A DNA stretch of 36,005 bases from Brevibacterium senegalense (GCF_000285835.1 NZ_HE978600.1:620850-656854), one strand, 5' to 3'. Positions 23,289-30,988 are shown, counted from the first letter of the stretch. Notes: generated from the sequence alone by a model not told the origin. Made by a program: numbers and translations.

Positions 23289-24958
23289 TGCTCAATCTCC
23301 TCGAAGCGGGACGCAGGCCTGGTAACGCCAGCTTCCGGCACAGCCGCCGGCGGTGCCAGTGCCGACGAGGGAGACGCCTTCTTCGCGGTTGCTGCGTGGT
23401 TGCGGCGCTCGGCTTCGCGGCGGGACCGCTTGGTGGTCTTCTCGGCCGTCTCAGAAATGTGACGCATCTGTTCGATCATCCGAAACAGGGCGGCCTCATC
23501 CACCTGGGCAATTCCGCGTTCGCGCAACCGTGCCAATGCCTGTCGGTGCTCCCACACGCTGACAGCAGGATTCGACAACGTTCGATAGGGGACCTCGACG
23601 TACTCAACGCCCTCGGGGTCGAGCACCCAGATTCGACTGATATCGCGCGGGTCTCGTCGGATTATGAAGCGACCCAAGTCCTCACGGCGGCTGATCCACG
23701 GTTGCAGGACGTTGGCGAAATATCGCACGTGATCGATGACGAACCCGGTGCGGGTCAGCTTCCGGCGGACCACGGGCAGGAAGTCCACCGAGAACGCCGT
23801 CGGATTCGCCGTGACCACCGGAGCACCGGCCACAGCCACACCCTCAGCCCAGCGCCCAGCCGGAGTCTGGCCCAACGTGCTGTGTACGGTGCCGTGATAC
23901 GTCGCCACAGCCAAGGTCAGCCACTTCTCCAGTTCAGACAGCGTCAGCGCAGACGTTCTCTCGGAGTCATACCGGCCCCGCTCGGCAGGATCCGAGAACG
24001 TCGTTCCCGGCAGCTGGTGGATCTCTCGCATTGCTGTGCCGATGACGCGTTCGACGATCCCACCGTAATGCGGCTGGCCCAGCGGCCGGTAGTCCAGTTC
24101 GATGCCGTGCTGCTCACAGCCGCGCGTGAGTGCCTCGCTCTTGAACTCGGCCGCGTTGTCGACGTACAGCGCCTTCGGTTTCCCACTCATTGGCCAGTCT
24201 GCTTCGACCCCGAGCCGTTCCAGCCAGGGCCGTTTATCGACGACCGCGTGAGCCAGGCATAACCCCACCGACACCGCCGAGGGCGGCTCCAGGGTCACGA
24301 CCATGCCGATGATGCAGCGGCTGTCCACATCGATCGCTACTGTCAGATATGGTCGGCCGACCGGTTGACGTTCCCGCTCATCGACGACGATCAGATCAAT
24401 GACGGTGTGATCGATCTGCACCTGCTCCAGAATGCCCTCGATCACTGGGACGTCATCACCGGCCGATTGCAGAGGCCGAACACTGTCAGGACCTTCTCGT
24501 CGCCGCCCGACTTCGACGGGGTTCATCCGTGCGATCCGCGTCTCGACCGTGTTCCGCGCAGGAGCAGGCAGCCCTTGCACAGCACAGACTCGGACGATCT
24601 CGCGATGCAACGAGGCGATACTTCGCTTCTGCCGCGTCAAATACCGCGTGCGCACCAACTCGCGAATGACCTGCTCCACCGGCTCCGACAGACGACTACC
24701 GCCCTTGCCACCATCAGACCGCCGACTCACAAGATCAGTCACCAGACCGGCCCCCTGACGGTACCGCTCCAGCAGCACGTACACCTGCCGACGAGAGATG
24801 CCCAGTTCGACGGCAGCTGCCTCCGCAGCAGCAACCCCGACACGATCCCGCTCGGCGAGTCTGCCGATCACGTCGGCCCGCAACTGAGCCTGCACCCACT
24901 CCGTATCCGACATCGTCAAATGTCCTGACGAAGGGACTCGGCCTGGCTCGTCGTCCAT
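23282..24958 (-). CDS. tniA: TniA DDE transposase
   Basis: A 558-residue transposase of the rve integrase-core family. N-terminal helix-turn-helix (AVELGISRRQVYVLLERY), then the catalytic triad in VQIDHTVIDL, LYVDNAAEF and GGIVERVIG with D-35-E spacing, then the C-terminal beta domain (VDFLPVVRRKLTRTG) and basic tail. ATG 24958 follows GGGGAGG. It should cut and join the TGTCA ends at 12518 and 25099. All expected catalytic residues are intact. Confidence 0.95.
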   Translation of the reverse strand: MDDEPGRVPSSGHLTMSDTEWVQAQLRADVIGRLAERDRVGVAAAEAAAVELGISRRQVYVLLERYRQGAGLVTDLVSRRSDGGKGGSRLSEPVEQVIRELVRTRYLTRQKRSIASLHREIVRVCAVQGLPAPARNTVETRIARMNPVEVGRRREGPDSVRPLQSAGDDVPVIEGILEQVQIDHTVIDLIVVDERERQPVGRPYLTVAIDVDSRCIIGMVVTLEPPSAVSVGLCLAHAVVDKRPWLERLGVEADWPMSGKPKALYVDNAAEFKSEALTRGCEQHGIELDYRPLGQPHYGGIVERVIGTAMREIHQLPGTTFSDPAERGRYDSERTSALTLSELEKWLTLAVATYHGTVHSTLGQTPAGRWAEGVAVAGAPVVTANPTAFSVDFLPVVRRKLTRTGFVIDHVRYFANVLQPWISRREDLGRFIIRRDPRDISRIWVLDPEGVEYVEVPYRTLSNPAVSVWEHRQALARLRERGIAQVDEAALFRMIEQMRHISETAEKTTKRSRREAERRNHAATAKKASPSSALAPPAAVPEAGVTRPASRFEEIEQW

Positions 24959-25005
24959 CCCTGCCTCCCCTTTGAGAACAGGACTACTGAGCAGAAACGA
25001 CTTTA

Positions 25006-25099
25006 GTGCACATGAGTGCTGAACGGCCAGAGTTCAGGAGCCAGCTGCACAACCTCGAGAACTCGAGGCCGACTGTGCAGGCGACTTCTGAAAATGACA
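25006..25099 (-). repeat. Right transposon end with three TniA-type repeats
   Basis: The terminal 25 bp (25075-25099) read inward starts TGTCATTTTCAGAAG, close to the Tn5053/Tn402 terminal repeat. Two more degenerate TTCAG...TGCAC units lie inside: one in opposite orientation at 25033-25051 (15 of 19 matches) and one in the same orientation at 25006-25024 (about 13 of 18). This matches the known multi-repeat right end. Confidence 0.85.
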
Positions 25100-25177
25100 C
25101 TCTCGATAAGTAGCGGTGGTGTCCGGTGAGGGTTCCCCTTACGGGCATGCGATCTGGGCTGACGCCTGTGACCGAGT

Positions 25178-25202
25178 GTTCAGTGCGCGCTGTATAGTTC
25201 AG
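25178..25202. promoter_or_regulatory. CmtR-type operator/promoter 1
   Basis: GTTCAG, TGTATA and TTCAG are arranged just before the cmtR start (25206), overlapping a likely -10 (TATAGT). The arrangement recurs at 26432-26455 before the second cmtR, while the sequences around differ, which points to a conserved operator. Confidence 0.65.
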
Positions 25203-25205
25203 TCC

Positions 25206-25565
25206 ATGCTGACTATTGCTTCGCGTCTCGACGTGATGAACCGCCTGGGTCGTGCACTGGCCGACCCCACTCGATCCCGGATCATCTTGACCCTGCTCGA
25301 CCATCCCGCTTACCCGGCGGAACTGGCCCGAGATCTGGACCTGACACGCCCGAACGTGTCCAACCACCTGGCATGCCTGCGCGATTGCGGGATCGTCGTC
25401 TCCGAGCCCGAGGGTCGTCGGACACGATATGAGATCGCCGATTCGCACCTGGCGCAGGCGCTGACGGCACTGGTCGATGCCACCCTGGCAGTGGACGAAG
25501 ACGCCCCGTGCATCGATCCCGCCTGCTCGCTTCCCGGATGCGACGCAGCTGGGGAGGGCGCATGA
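25206..25565 (+). CDS. cmtR: CmtR-like Cd/Pb-responsive repressor 1
   Basis: A 119-residue ArsR/SmtB-family repressor. From ATG 25206, Cys57 and Cys61 (HLACLRDCG) and Cys102 (DAPCIDPAC) fall at the same residue numbers as the Cd(II)/Pb(II) ligands of Mycobacterium tuberculosis CmtR. Helix-turn-helix: LTRPNVSNHLACLR. Two more cysteines (107, 112) lie in the tail. It overlaps cadD by four bases (ATGA), so it should repress cadD and itself. It is very similar to the copy at 26459. Confidence 0.92.
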   Translation: MLTIASRLDVMNRLGRALADPTRSRIILTLLDHPAYPAELARDLDLTRPNVSNHLACLRDCGIVVSEPEGRRTRYEIADSHLAQALTALVDATLAVDEDAPCIDPACSLPGCDAAGEGA

Positions 25566-26164
25566 TCCTCACCTCGGTCTTGCAGGCGATGGGCCTGTTC
25601 GCAGCGACCAACATCGACGACATCATCGTGCTCTCCCTCTTCTTCGCGCGAGGGGCAGGCCAGCGCGGCACTACCGCCCGCATTCTGGCCGGCCAGTACC
25701 TCGGATTCGCCGGCATCCTCGGTGCCGCGGTCCTGGTGACCATCGGTGCCGGAGCATTCCTGCCCTCGGCAGCCATCCCGTACTTCGGTCTCATCCCTCT
25801 GGGCCTCGGCCTCTGGGCCGTATGGCAGGCCTGGCGCGGAGACGATGCCGACGATGACGACGAGGCCAAGGTTGCCGGCAAGAAGGTCGGCGTGTGGACA
25901 GTCGCAGGCGTCACCCTTGCCAACGGCGGCGACAACATCGGCGTCTACACCCCTGTCTTCCTCAGCGTGGAACCTCTCGCAGTAGTCGCCTACTGCATCG
26001 TCTTCCTCGCGCTCGTCGCGGTCCTGGTGGCCCTGGCAAAGTTCGTCGCCACCCGCCCCCCGATCGCCGAAGTGCTCGAACGCTGGGAGCACATCCTCTT
26101 CCCCATCGTTCTCATCGGCCTCGGCATCGTGATCCTCGTCAGCGGCGGAGCCTTCGGACTCTGA
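25562..26164 (+). CDS. cadD: CadD-family cadmium resistance transporter
   Basis: A 200-residue membrane protein with about five or six hydrophobic segments. The motif FAATNIDDIIVLSLFF near the N-terminus and the internal TLANGGDNIGVYTPVF are diagnostic of the CadD family. An acidic cytosolic loop (GDDADDDDEAKV) separates the halves. It exports or sequesters Cd(II). ATG 25562 overlaps cmtR, indicating coupled expression under cadmium control. Confidence 0.93.
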   Translation: MILTSVLQAMGLFAATNIDDIIVLSLFFARGAGQRGTTARILAGQYLGFAGILGAAVLVTIGAGAFLPSAAIPYFGLIPLGLGLWAVWQAWRGDDADDDDEAKVAGKKVGVWTVAGVTLANGGDNIGVYTPVFLSVEPLAVVAYCIVFLALVAVLVALAKFVATRPPIAEVLERWEHILFPIVLIGLGIVILVSGGAFGL

Positions 26165-26260
26165 CGTAGCGGCAGCGATCCAAACGGCCCCGACCGGGCG
26201 CACCCCTCTCGGTTCAGACCGCGACACCTACCTGCAGCCAGTCCTGCGTGATCGCGGCAA

Positions 26261-26308
26261 CAAGACCGCCACGGAGCGCTGCAAAAACCCCGCCACCAAG
26301 CGAACGAA
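26261..26308 (-). repeat. 48 bp element, inverted relative to 10037-10084
   Basis: Read on the minus strand this matches 10037-10084 at about 35 of 48 positions. It starts 7 bp beyond the 60 bp resolvase-upstream repeat, so the resolvase ribosome-binding site is joined to this unrelated sequence. A peptide starting VIVASFAWWRGF could be made, but the frame runs antisense through cadD and I do not call a gene. Confidence 0.5.
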
Positions 26309-26314
26309 GCCACA

Positions 26315-26374
26315 ATCACACCTCCTCTGACAGCATGCTCACGGTCCGCCGCGCGAGTGTCCAGACGGTATACC
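26315..26374 (-). repeat. 60 bp direct repeat, copy 2
   Basis: An exact copy of 196-255, containing the resolvase ribosome-binding site and the GGTATACC core. No resolvase coding sequence follows. It lies between the two cadmium units. Confidence 0.9.
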
Positions 26375-26384
26375 CCATTTGACG
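26358..26384. other. res-like recombination site (right copy)
   Basis: TGTCCAGAC, the core GGTATACC (26367-26374), then CCATTTGACG. The left half equals the copy at 239-255. The right half instead resembles the 10 kb copy (CCCTTTGACGCT), which is what recombination at the core between different sites would leave. Confidence 0.5.
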
Positions 26385-26431
26385 CTCCGTCTCGCATGGA
26401 ACCACTGATCTGCGGGGCCCTTTTCCTCGCG

Positions 26432-26455
26432 GTTCAGCGCCTACTGTATATTCAG
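26432..26455. promoter_or_regulatory. CmtR-type operator/promoter 2
   Basis: GTTCAG, CTGTATA and TTCAG just before ATG 26459, arranged as at 25178-25202. It probably binds one or both CmtR proteins and overlaps a -10 TGTATA. Confidence 0.65.
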
Positions 26456-26458
26456 CGA

Positions 26459-26833
26459 ATGCTGACTATTACTTCTCGCCTGGATGTGATGAACCGGTTG
26501 GGTCGTGCGATGGCGGATCCGACGCGGTCGCGGATTCTGCTGTCGCTGCTGGACTCACCCGACTACCCGGCGGTGCTGGCTCGGGATCTCGGGTTGACGC
26601 GGACGAATGTGTCGAACCATCTGGCGTGCCTGCGGGGGTGCGGGATCGTGGTCTCCGAGCCGGAGGGCCGTCAGACCCGGTATGAGATCGCGGACCCGCA
26701 CCTGGCGGCGGCGCTGACGGCGCTGGTGGATGTGACTTTGGCGGTCGATGAGAACGCGCCCTGCATCGATCCGGCGTGCACGGTTCCCGGCTGCTGCGAC
26801 GCGCAGGGGTCCGTCTCGGAGGACGCCTCGTGA
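26459..26833 (+). CDS. cmtR: CmtR-like Cd/Pb-responsive repressor 2
   Basis: A 124-residue paralogue of the 25206 product with the same Cys57, Cys61 and Cys102, starting MLTITSRLDVMNRLGRAMADPTR. Its tail has an extra vicinal pair (GCCDAQ). Most codons differ at the third position from copy 1, so the duplication is not recent. Its stop overlaps the GTG start of the ATPase (GTGA). It should control the ATPase in response to Cd(II) or Pb(II). Confidence 0.92.
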   Translation: MLTITSRLDVMNRLGRAMADPTRSRILLSLLDSPDYPAVLARDLGLTRTNVSNHLACLRGCGIVVSEPEGRQTRYEIADPHLAAALTALVDVTLAVDENAPCIDPACTVPGCCDAQGSVSEDAS

Positions 26834-28794
26834 GCGCCGCATGCGGCTGCGATGAGCCGGTCACCGCACCGGGTGACGAGGCTGAGGAGGTGGAGCGTCC
26901 GTGGTGGCGTGACCCGGCCCTGCTGCTCCCGATCTTTTCCGGAGTCGCCTTCATCACGGGCCTGATCCTGGAGTGGTCGGGTCTGGAGACGGCGGCCTTG
27001 GTGGTGTTCTGGGTAGGCCTGCTGCTGGGGGCGTACACGTTCGTGCCCGGCGCGATCCGGAACCTGGTCACCAAGCGCAAGCTTGGGATCGGCCTGCTGA
27101 TGACGATCAGCGCCATCGGCGCGGTGATCCTCGGCTATGTCGAGGAGGCAGCGGCGCTGGCGTTCTTGTACTCGATCGCGGAGGCGTTGGAGGACAAGGC
27201 GATGGATCGGGCCCGTGGCGGTCTGCGGGCGCTGCTGAAGCTCGTGCCTGAAACCGCGACCGTCCTCCGCGGCGGCAACCCGGTTGAGGTGCCGGCCCGG
27301 GAGATCATGGTCGGGCAGGTGCTGGTGGTCGGGCCCGGGGAGCGGGTCGCCACCGACGGCATCGTCCGGGCGGGGCGGTCGAGCGTGGACACCTCTGCGA
27401 TCACGGGCGAATCGATCCCCGTCGAGGTCGAGTCCGGTGATGAGGTTTCGGCCGGGGCGATCAACATCGCCGGCGTGCTGGAGGTCGAGACGACCGCCGC
27501 GGGCACGGACAACTCGCTGACCACGATCGTCGAGCTGGTCGAGCAGGCCCAGGCCGAGAAGGGCGACCGGGCGCGCATCGCCGACCGGATCGCTCGCCCG
27601 CTGGTGCCCGGGGTCATGATCCTGGCCGTCCTCGTCGGCGTGATCGGGTCGCTGCTGGGTGACCCGCAGCTGTGGATCACCCGGGCCCTGGTGGTGCTGG
27701 TCGCGGCCAGCCCGTGTGCGTTGGCGATCGCGGTGCCGGTCACGGTGGTCTCGGCGATCGGCGCGGCGAGCAAGTTCGGCGTCATCATCAAGAGCGGTGC
27801 CGCGTTCGAACGCCTCGGCGGGATCCGGCATCTGGCCGTGGACAAGACCGGCACCCTGACCCGGAACCAGCCGACCGTGACCACGGTGATCCCGGCCGGC
27901 GGCAGGAACGCGGACCAGGTTCTGGCCTACGCCGCCGCCGTCGAGCAGCACAGCACCCACCCCCTCGCGGCGGCCATCACCAATGCCGCGGCCGGGGCAC
28001 CGGTGGCCCAGGACGTGTCCGAGGAGGCCGGGCACGGCATCTCCGGGACCGTTGAGGGGCAGCGGGTGGCGGTGGGCAGCCCCCGCTGGATCGACCCCGG
28101 ATCGCTCCAGGCTCGGGTCGCGGCCCTGGAGGCCGAGGGGCAGACCTGCGTGCTGGTCACCGTCGACGGCACCGTCGCCGGTGCCATCGCGGTTCGCGAC
28201 GAGCTGCGCCCCGAGGTGCCCGAGGTCATCCGCACCCTCAACCGTCAGGGCGTTGAGGTCAGCATGCTCACCGGCGACAACGCCCGCACCGCAACCGCAC
28301 TGGCACAGATCGCCGGGATCACCGACGTGCACGCCGAGCTGCGCCCGGAGGACAAGGCGCACATCGTCGCGGAATCGGCCCAGCACCGACCGACGGCGAT
28401 GATCGGCGATGGCATCAACGACGCCCCCGCCCTCGCGGGGGCGACGGTGGGGATCGCGATGGGCGCGACCGGGTCCGATGCGGCGATCGAGTCCGCCGAC
28501 GTCGCCTTCACCGGCCACGACCTGAGCCTGATCCCACCGGCGTTGCGCCACGCACGGCGCGGTCGGACGATCATCAATCAGAACATCGCACTGTCGTTGG
28601 CGATCATCATCGTGCTGCTGCCGCTGGCGATCACCGGCGTGCTCGGGCTGGCCGCGGTCGTGCTGGTCCACGAGGTCGCCGAGGTGATCGTGATCGCCAA
28701 CGGACTCCGCGCCGCCCGCACCCGCCGCGTCCTCGCACGACAGCCACAACGGATCACCACAGACGCGGTGAAGCAGCCGGCCGGAGCGCAGTAA
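26830..28794 (+). CDS. P1B-type Cd/Pb-class ATPase (CtpG-like)
   Basis: A 654-residue heavy-metal P-type ATPase. The N-terminus is short, with CGC at residues 5-7 and no full metal-binding domain. TGES (about 196), membrane motif ASPCALAIAVPV (about 294), DKTGTLT (about 339), HPLAAAI and GDGINDAPALA are present. The intramembrane triplet is SPC, not CPC, and the last membrane region has LVHEVAEV, features nearer to the P1B-4 group than classical CadA. Mycobacterial CmtR controls the related ATPase CtpG, so the cmtR overlap suggests Cd/Pb export. GTG 26830 is preferred because of the overlap. Confidence 0.9.
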   Translation: MSAACGCDEPVTAPGDEAEEVERPWWRDPALLLPIFSGVAFITGLILEWSGLETAALVVFWVGLLLGAYTFVPGAIRNLVTKRKLGIGLLMTISAIGAVILGYVEEAAALAFLYSIAEALEDKAMDRARGGLRALLKLVPETATVLRGGNPVEVPAREIMVGQVLVVGPGERVATDGIVRAGRSSVDTSAITGESIPVEVESGDEVSAGAINIAGVLEVETTAAGTDNSLTTIVELVEQAQAEKGDRARIADRIARPLVPGVMILAVLVGVIGSLLGDPQLWITRALVVLVAASPCALAIAVPVTVVSAIGAASKFGVIIKSGAAFERLGGIRHLAVDKTGTLTRNQPTVTTVIPAGGRNADQVLAYAAAVEQHSTHPLAAAITNAAAGAPVAQDVSEEAGHGISGTVEGQRVAVGSPRWIDPGSLQARVAALEAEGQTCVLVTVDGTVAGAIAVRDELRPEVPEVIRTLNRQGVEVSMLTGDNARTATALAQIAGITDVHAELRPEDKAHIVAESAQHRPTAMIGDGINDAPALAGATVGIAMGATGSDAAIESADVAFTGHDLSLIPPALRHARRGRTIINQNIALSLAIIIVLLPLAITGVLGLAAVVLVHEVAEVIVIANGLRAARTRRVLARQPQRITTDAVKQPAGAQ

Positions 28795-28801
28795 CCAAGC
28801 A

Positions 28802-28856
28802 GCCCGCCCGTCGATGGGAGTCAGCAGCCTAGCTGCTGTGCCTGACGTCGGCGGGC
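28802..28856 (+). terminator. Large hairpin after the Cd/Pb ATPase
   Basis: Nested stems: GCCCGCC (28802-28808) with GGCGGGC (28850-28856), and GTCAGCAG (28820-28827) with CTGCTG and TGAC (28833-28846). It starts 7 bp after the stop codon and lacks a T run. Confidence 0.65.
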
Positions 28857-29023
28857 GGCCTGCACCAGGCCCAGTTGAGGGAGGAGTGCACGTGGTCGTA
28901 GCGGCAGCTTCGCCCTTCGCGGGTTTCGGAGTCGCCGGAGCGGATTCCACCTTCGACTCCTTCTCGCCTCGTGTGTGGAGGCCCCGGTGCGGGGAAGATC
29001 AGGATTCCGGATATCATCGGCGC

Positions 29024-29410
29024 GTGACGATTATCAGTGAGGCGCGGTCGGACCGTGCCGGGGGGCTTGCTCCCGTTGCGGCGGTGTTCCATTCGCTCAG
29101 CGACCCGACGCGGTTGACCATCGTCAAGCGGCTGGCGGTGGAGGAGGCGCGCGTGTGCGATCTGGTGAGCGAGCTGGGGCTGGCCCAATCGACGGTGTCT
29201 GCACACATGGCGTGCTTGCGCGACTGCGGTCTGGTTGCCGGCAGGGCGCAGGGGCGCAGCGTGCACTATTCGCTGAGCCGGCCCGAGGTGCTCGAGCTGC
29301 TCGCTCAGGCCGAGGCGCTGCTGGCTGTCACTGGCAAGTCGGACAGCGTGTGCTGCAACTACGTGCGCGACGCCGAGCAGCAGTCCCTTGCGGGAGGCTG
29401 CGATGCGTGA
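29024..29410 (+). CDS. ArsR/SmtB-family metal-responsive regulator
   Basis: A 128-residue winged-helix repressor starting at GTG 29024. Conserved parts: LSDPTRLTIVKRLA, ARVCDLVSELGLAQSTVSAHMACLRDCGLV and RSVHYSL. Cys64 and Cys68 (ACLRDC) resemble the CmtR Cys57/Cys61 pair, Cys45 lies where CadC/ArsR sensors have one, and the tail has Cys110-Cys111. A thiophilic metal is likely (Cd, Pb or similar). It lies 89 bp before the tlpA-ccdA-cop genes on the same strand, so it may control them, or be left over from a cadmium unit upstream. Confidence 0.88.
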   Translation: MTIISEARSDRAGGLAPVAAVFHSLSDPTRLTIVKRLAVEEARVCDLVSELGLAQSTVSAHMACLRDCGLVAGRAQGRSVHYSLSRPEVLELLAQAEALLAVTGKSDSVCCNYVRDAEQQSLAGGCDA

Positions 29411-29499
29411 CGTTCGTTGTCCCGAGACTTGGGAACCCGTCCCATCGGCGTGAAGCCCTCAACAGTCGAGCTGCCCCATCGTCAGGAGTTTGAAGAAGA

Positions 29500-30111
29500 G
29501 TGTTGTCCCCGCATGTGTCACGCCGGTCGTTGATCCGCCGGTCCGGTGCTCTCACGGCCATCATCGCTCTCGGGCTGACCGGGTGCGGTGGCGCCGATGA
29601 TGAGCTGGCCGAGCAGGCCGGCAGCGAGCAGGGCTATGTTGCCGGATCTGATGTCATCACCCAGCTTGCCGTGGGCGAGCGGGGCGAACCGATCGAGCTG
29701 GCCGCCGAATACACCGACGGCACGTCCTTCGACATCGCCGACTGGCGCGGTGCCCCAGTGGCGCTCAACCTCTGGTACGCAGCCTGTTCCCCGTGCCGCA
29801 AGGAGGCTCCCGCCCTGCAGGCCAACTACGAGCGGTACCAGGACGACGGCGTGCGGTTCCTGGGCATCAACGTCCGCGATCAGGCCCCGGCCGCCGAGGC
29901 GTTCGCGAACACCTTCGGCCTGACGTTTCCGTCCATGCTGGATCAGGACGGCATCGGTGTGGCAGCACTGAGCACCGTGCTGCCGCCGCAGGCGGTACCC
30001 TCCACGGTCGTCCTCGATGCCCAGGGGCGGCCGGCGGCCCGGGTGGTCGGGGCGGTCGATGAGTCCACTCTCAAAGCGTTGATCGCTGACGTGCTGAACG
30101 AGTCGGCATGA
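29500..30111 (+). CDS. TlpA/ResA-like thioredoxin-fold lipoprotein (right copy)
   Basis: A 203-residue paralogue of the 2095-2709 product: lipobox LTGC (Cys29), thioredoxin fold with WYAACSPCRKEAP (Cys96, Cys99; Ser replaces Pro of the left copy) and VLPPQAVPSTVVLD. A GTG start at 29500 aligns with the left copy's ATG. It should be an extracytoplasmic disulfide reductase fed by the CcdA encoded next (4 bp overlap). Here it leads a rightward series with copC, copD, a DsbA-like gene and VKOR instead of cueP. The GAAGATT repeat of the left copy is missing. Confidence 0.9.
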   Translation: MLSPHVSRRSLIRRSGALTAIIALGLTGCGGADDELAEQAGSEQGYVAGSDVITQLAVGERGEPIELAAEYTDGTSFDIADWRGAPVALNLWYAACSPCRKEAPALQANYERYQDDGVRFLGINVRDQAPAAEAFANTFGLTFPSMLDQDGIGVAALSTVLPPQAVPSTVVLDAQGRPAARVVGAVDESTLKALIADVLNESA

Positions 30112-30887
30112 CACTAGCGGCTCCCATCGGCGAGGTGTTCTCGCAGACCGTGCTGACCGGACCGATGCTGCTGGCGATCCCGGTGGCCGTCCTGGCCGGG
30201 GCGGTGTCCTTCCTGTCCCCCTGCGTTCTGCCGCTGGTTCCCGGTTACGTCGGCTACGTCACCGGGCTGGGTGCCACCGCGCTGACCGACCGGAAGACCA
30301 GCCGGGTCGTCATCGGGGTCTCGCTGTTCATGTCCGGCTTCGCCGTCGTTTTCGTCGCCATGGGCCTGGCGTTCAGCGTGGCCGGTGTGCTGCTCAGCCA
30401 GTGGGCCGACACCCTCAACCGGGTGATGGGGATCGTCGTCATCATCGCCGGCGTCGTGTTCATGGGCGGGATTGGCATGTTCCAGCGCAGCGCCCAGATC
30501 AACAAGCGCCCACCGGCCGGCCTCTGGGGCGCACCCGCGCTCGGTGCCACCTTCGCGCTCAGCTGGGCCCCATGCATGGGGCCGACACTGGCAGCGGTTC
30601 TGGCACTGTCGACCAGTTTCGGTGCTACCGGCGCCGACGGCATCTGGCGTGGTGCCGCGCTGACGCTGATGTACTGCCTCGGGCTGGGGGTGCCGTTCAT
30701 CGTCGTGGCCGTGCTCATCGTCAAGGGCACCGGCCGGCTGCAATGGGTCCGGGACCATCAGATCCTGATCAGCCGGATCGGCGGGGGCATGCTGATCCTC
30801 ATCGGGCTGTTGCTGGTCACCGGTGCCTGGACCCACTGGGTCAACAGCCTGCAGGGCATGATCGGCGGTTTCGAGACCATCATATGA
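30108..30887 (+). CDS. ccdA: CcdA-like transmembrane thiol-reductant transporter (right copy)
   Basis: A 259-residue paralogue of the 1319-2098 product, same length and about 87% identical by eye, with both cysteines (LSPCVLPLVPGY and WAPCMGPTLA). It overlaps tlpA by four bases. The whole tlpA-ccdA pair is therefore present twice in inverted orientation, 27 kb apart. Its job is to pass electrons across the membrane to TlpA and perhaps to the CopC/DsbA partners downstream. Confidence 0.92.
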   Translation: MTLAAPIGEVFSQTVLTGPMLLAIPVAVLAGAVSFLSPCVLPLVPGYVGYVTGLGATALTDRKTSRVVIGVSLFMSGFAVVFVAMGLAFSVAGVLLSQWADTLNRVMGIVVIIAGVVFMGGIGMFQRSAQINKRPPAGLWGAPALGATFALSWAPCMGPTLAAVLALSTSFGATGADGIWRGAALTLMYCLGLGVPFIVVAVLIVKGTGRLQWVRDHQILISRIGGGMLILIGLLLVTGAWTHWVNSLQGMIGGFETII

Positions 30888-30988
30888 TGCCCCCTGCCCT
30901 GCCACCCCAAGTTTTCCCATCGTTGAGTCCATGCCGCCCTCAGCCGCACGGCTGGTACCCTAACCACGTTCTCTACAGGGGGTAGAAA

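Larger units (their letters stand above)
12518..25099. mobile_element. Tn402/Tn5053-type transposon carrying arsenic resistance
   Basis: A 12.6 kb element bounded by inverted ends that match at most positions: the left starts TGTCAGTTTCAGAAG and the right, read inward, TGTCATTTTCAGAAG. These closely resemble the 25 bp ends of Tn5053/Tn402. The tni module (tniA-tniB-tniQ-res-tniR) occupies the right third in the canonical order; an arsenic operon fills the rest. The 5 bp flanks (ATGGG and CTCTC) do not form a target duplication, so one flank was probably rearranged or the ends come from different insertions. It interrupts merB on the left. Such elements are known to favour res sites as targets, and res-like cores lie nearby. 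Confidence 0.85.

Noticed and set aside
25990..26397. Second resolvase-like gene from the shared VYRLDTRAADREHAV start
   Set aside because: Similarity is confined to the 60 bp repeat upstream of the real start; the remainder runs antisense through cadD without recombinase motifs.
26671..28950. 759-residue open frame antisense to the Cd/Pb ATPase and cmtR
   Set aside because: Shadow of two strongly supported genes; low-complexity composition and no family motifs.
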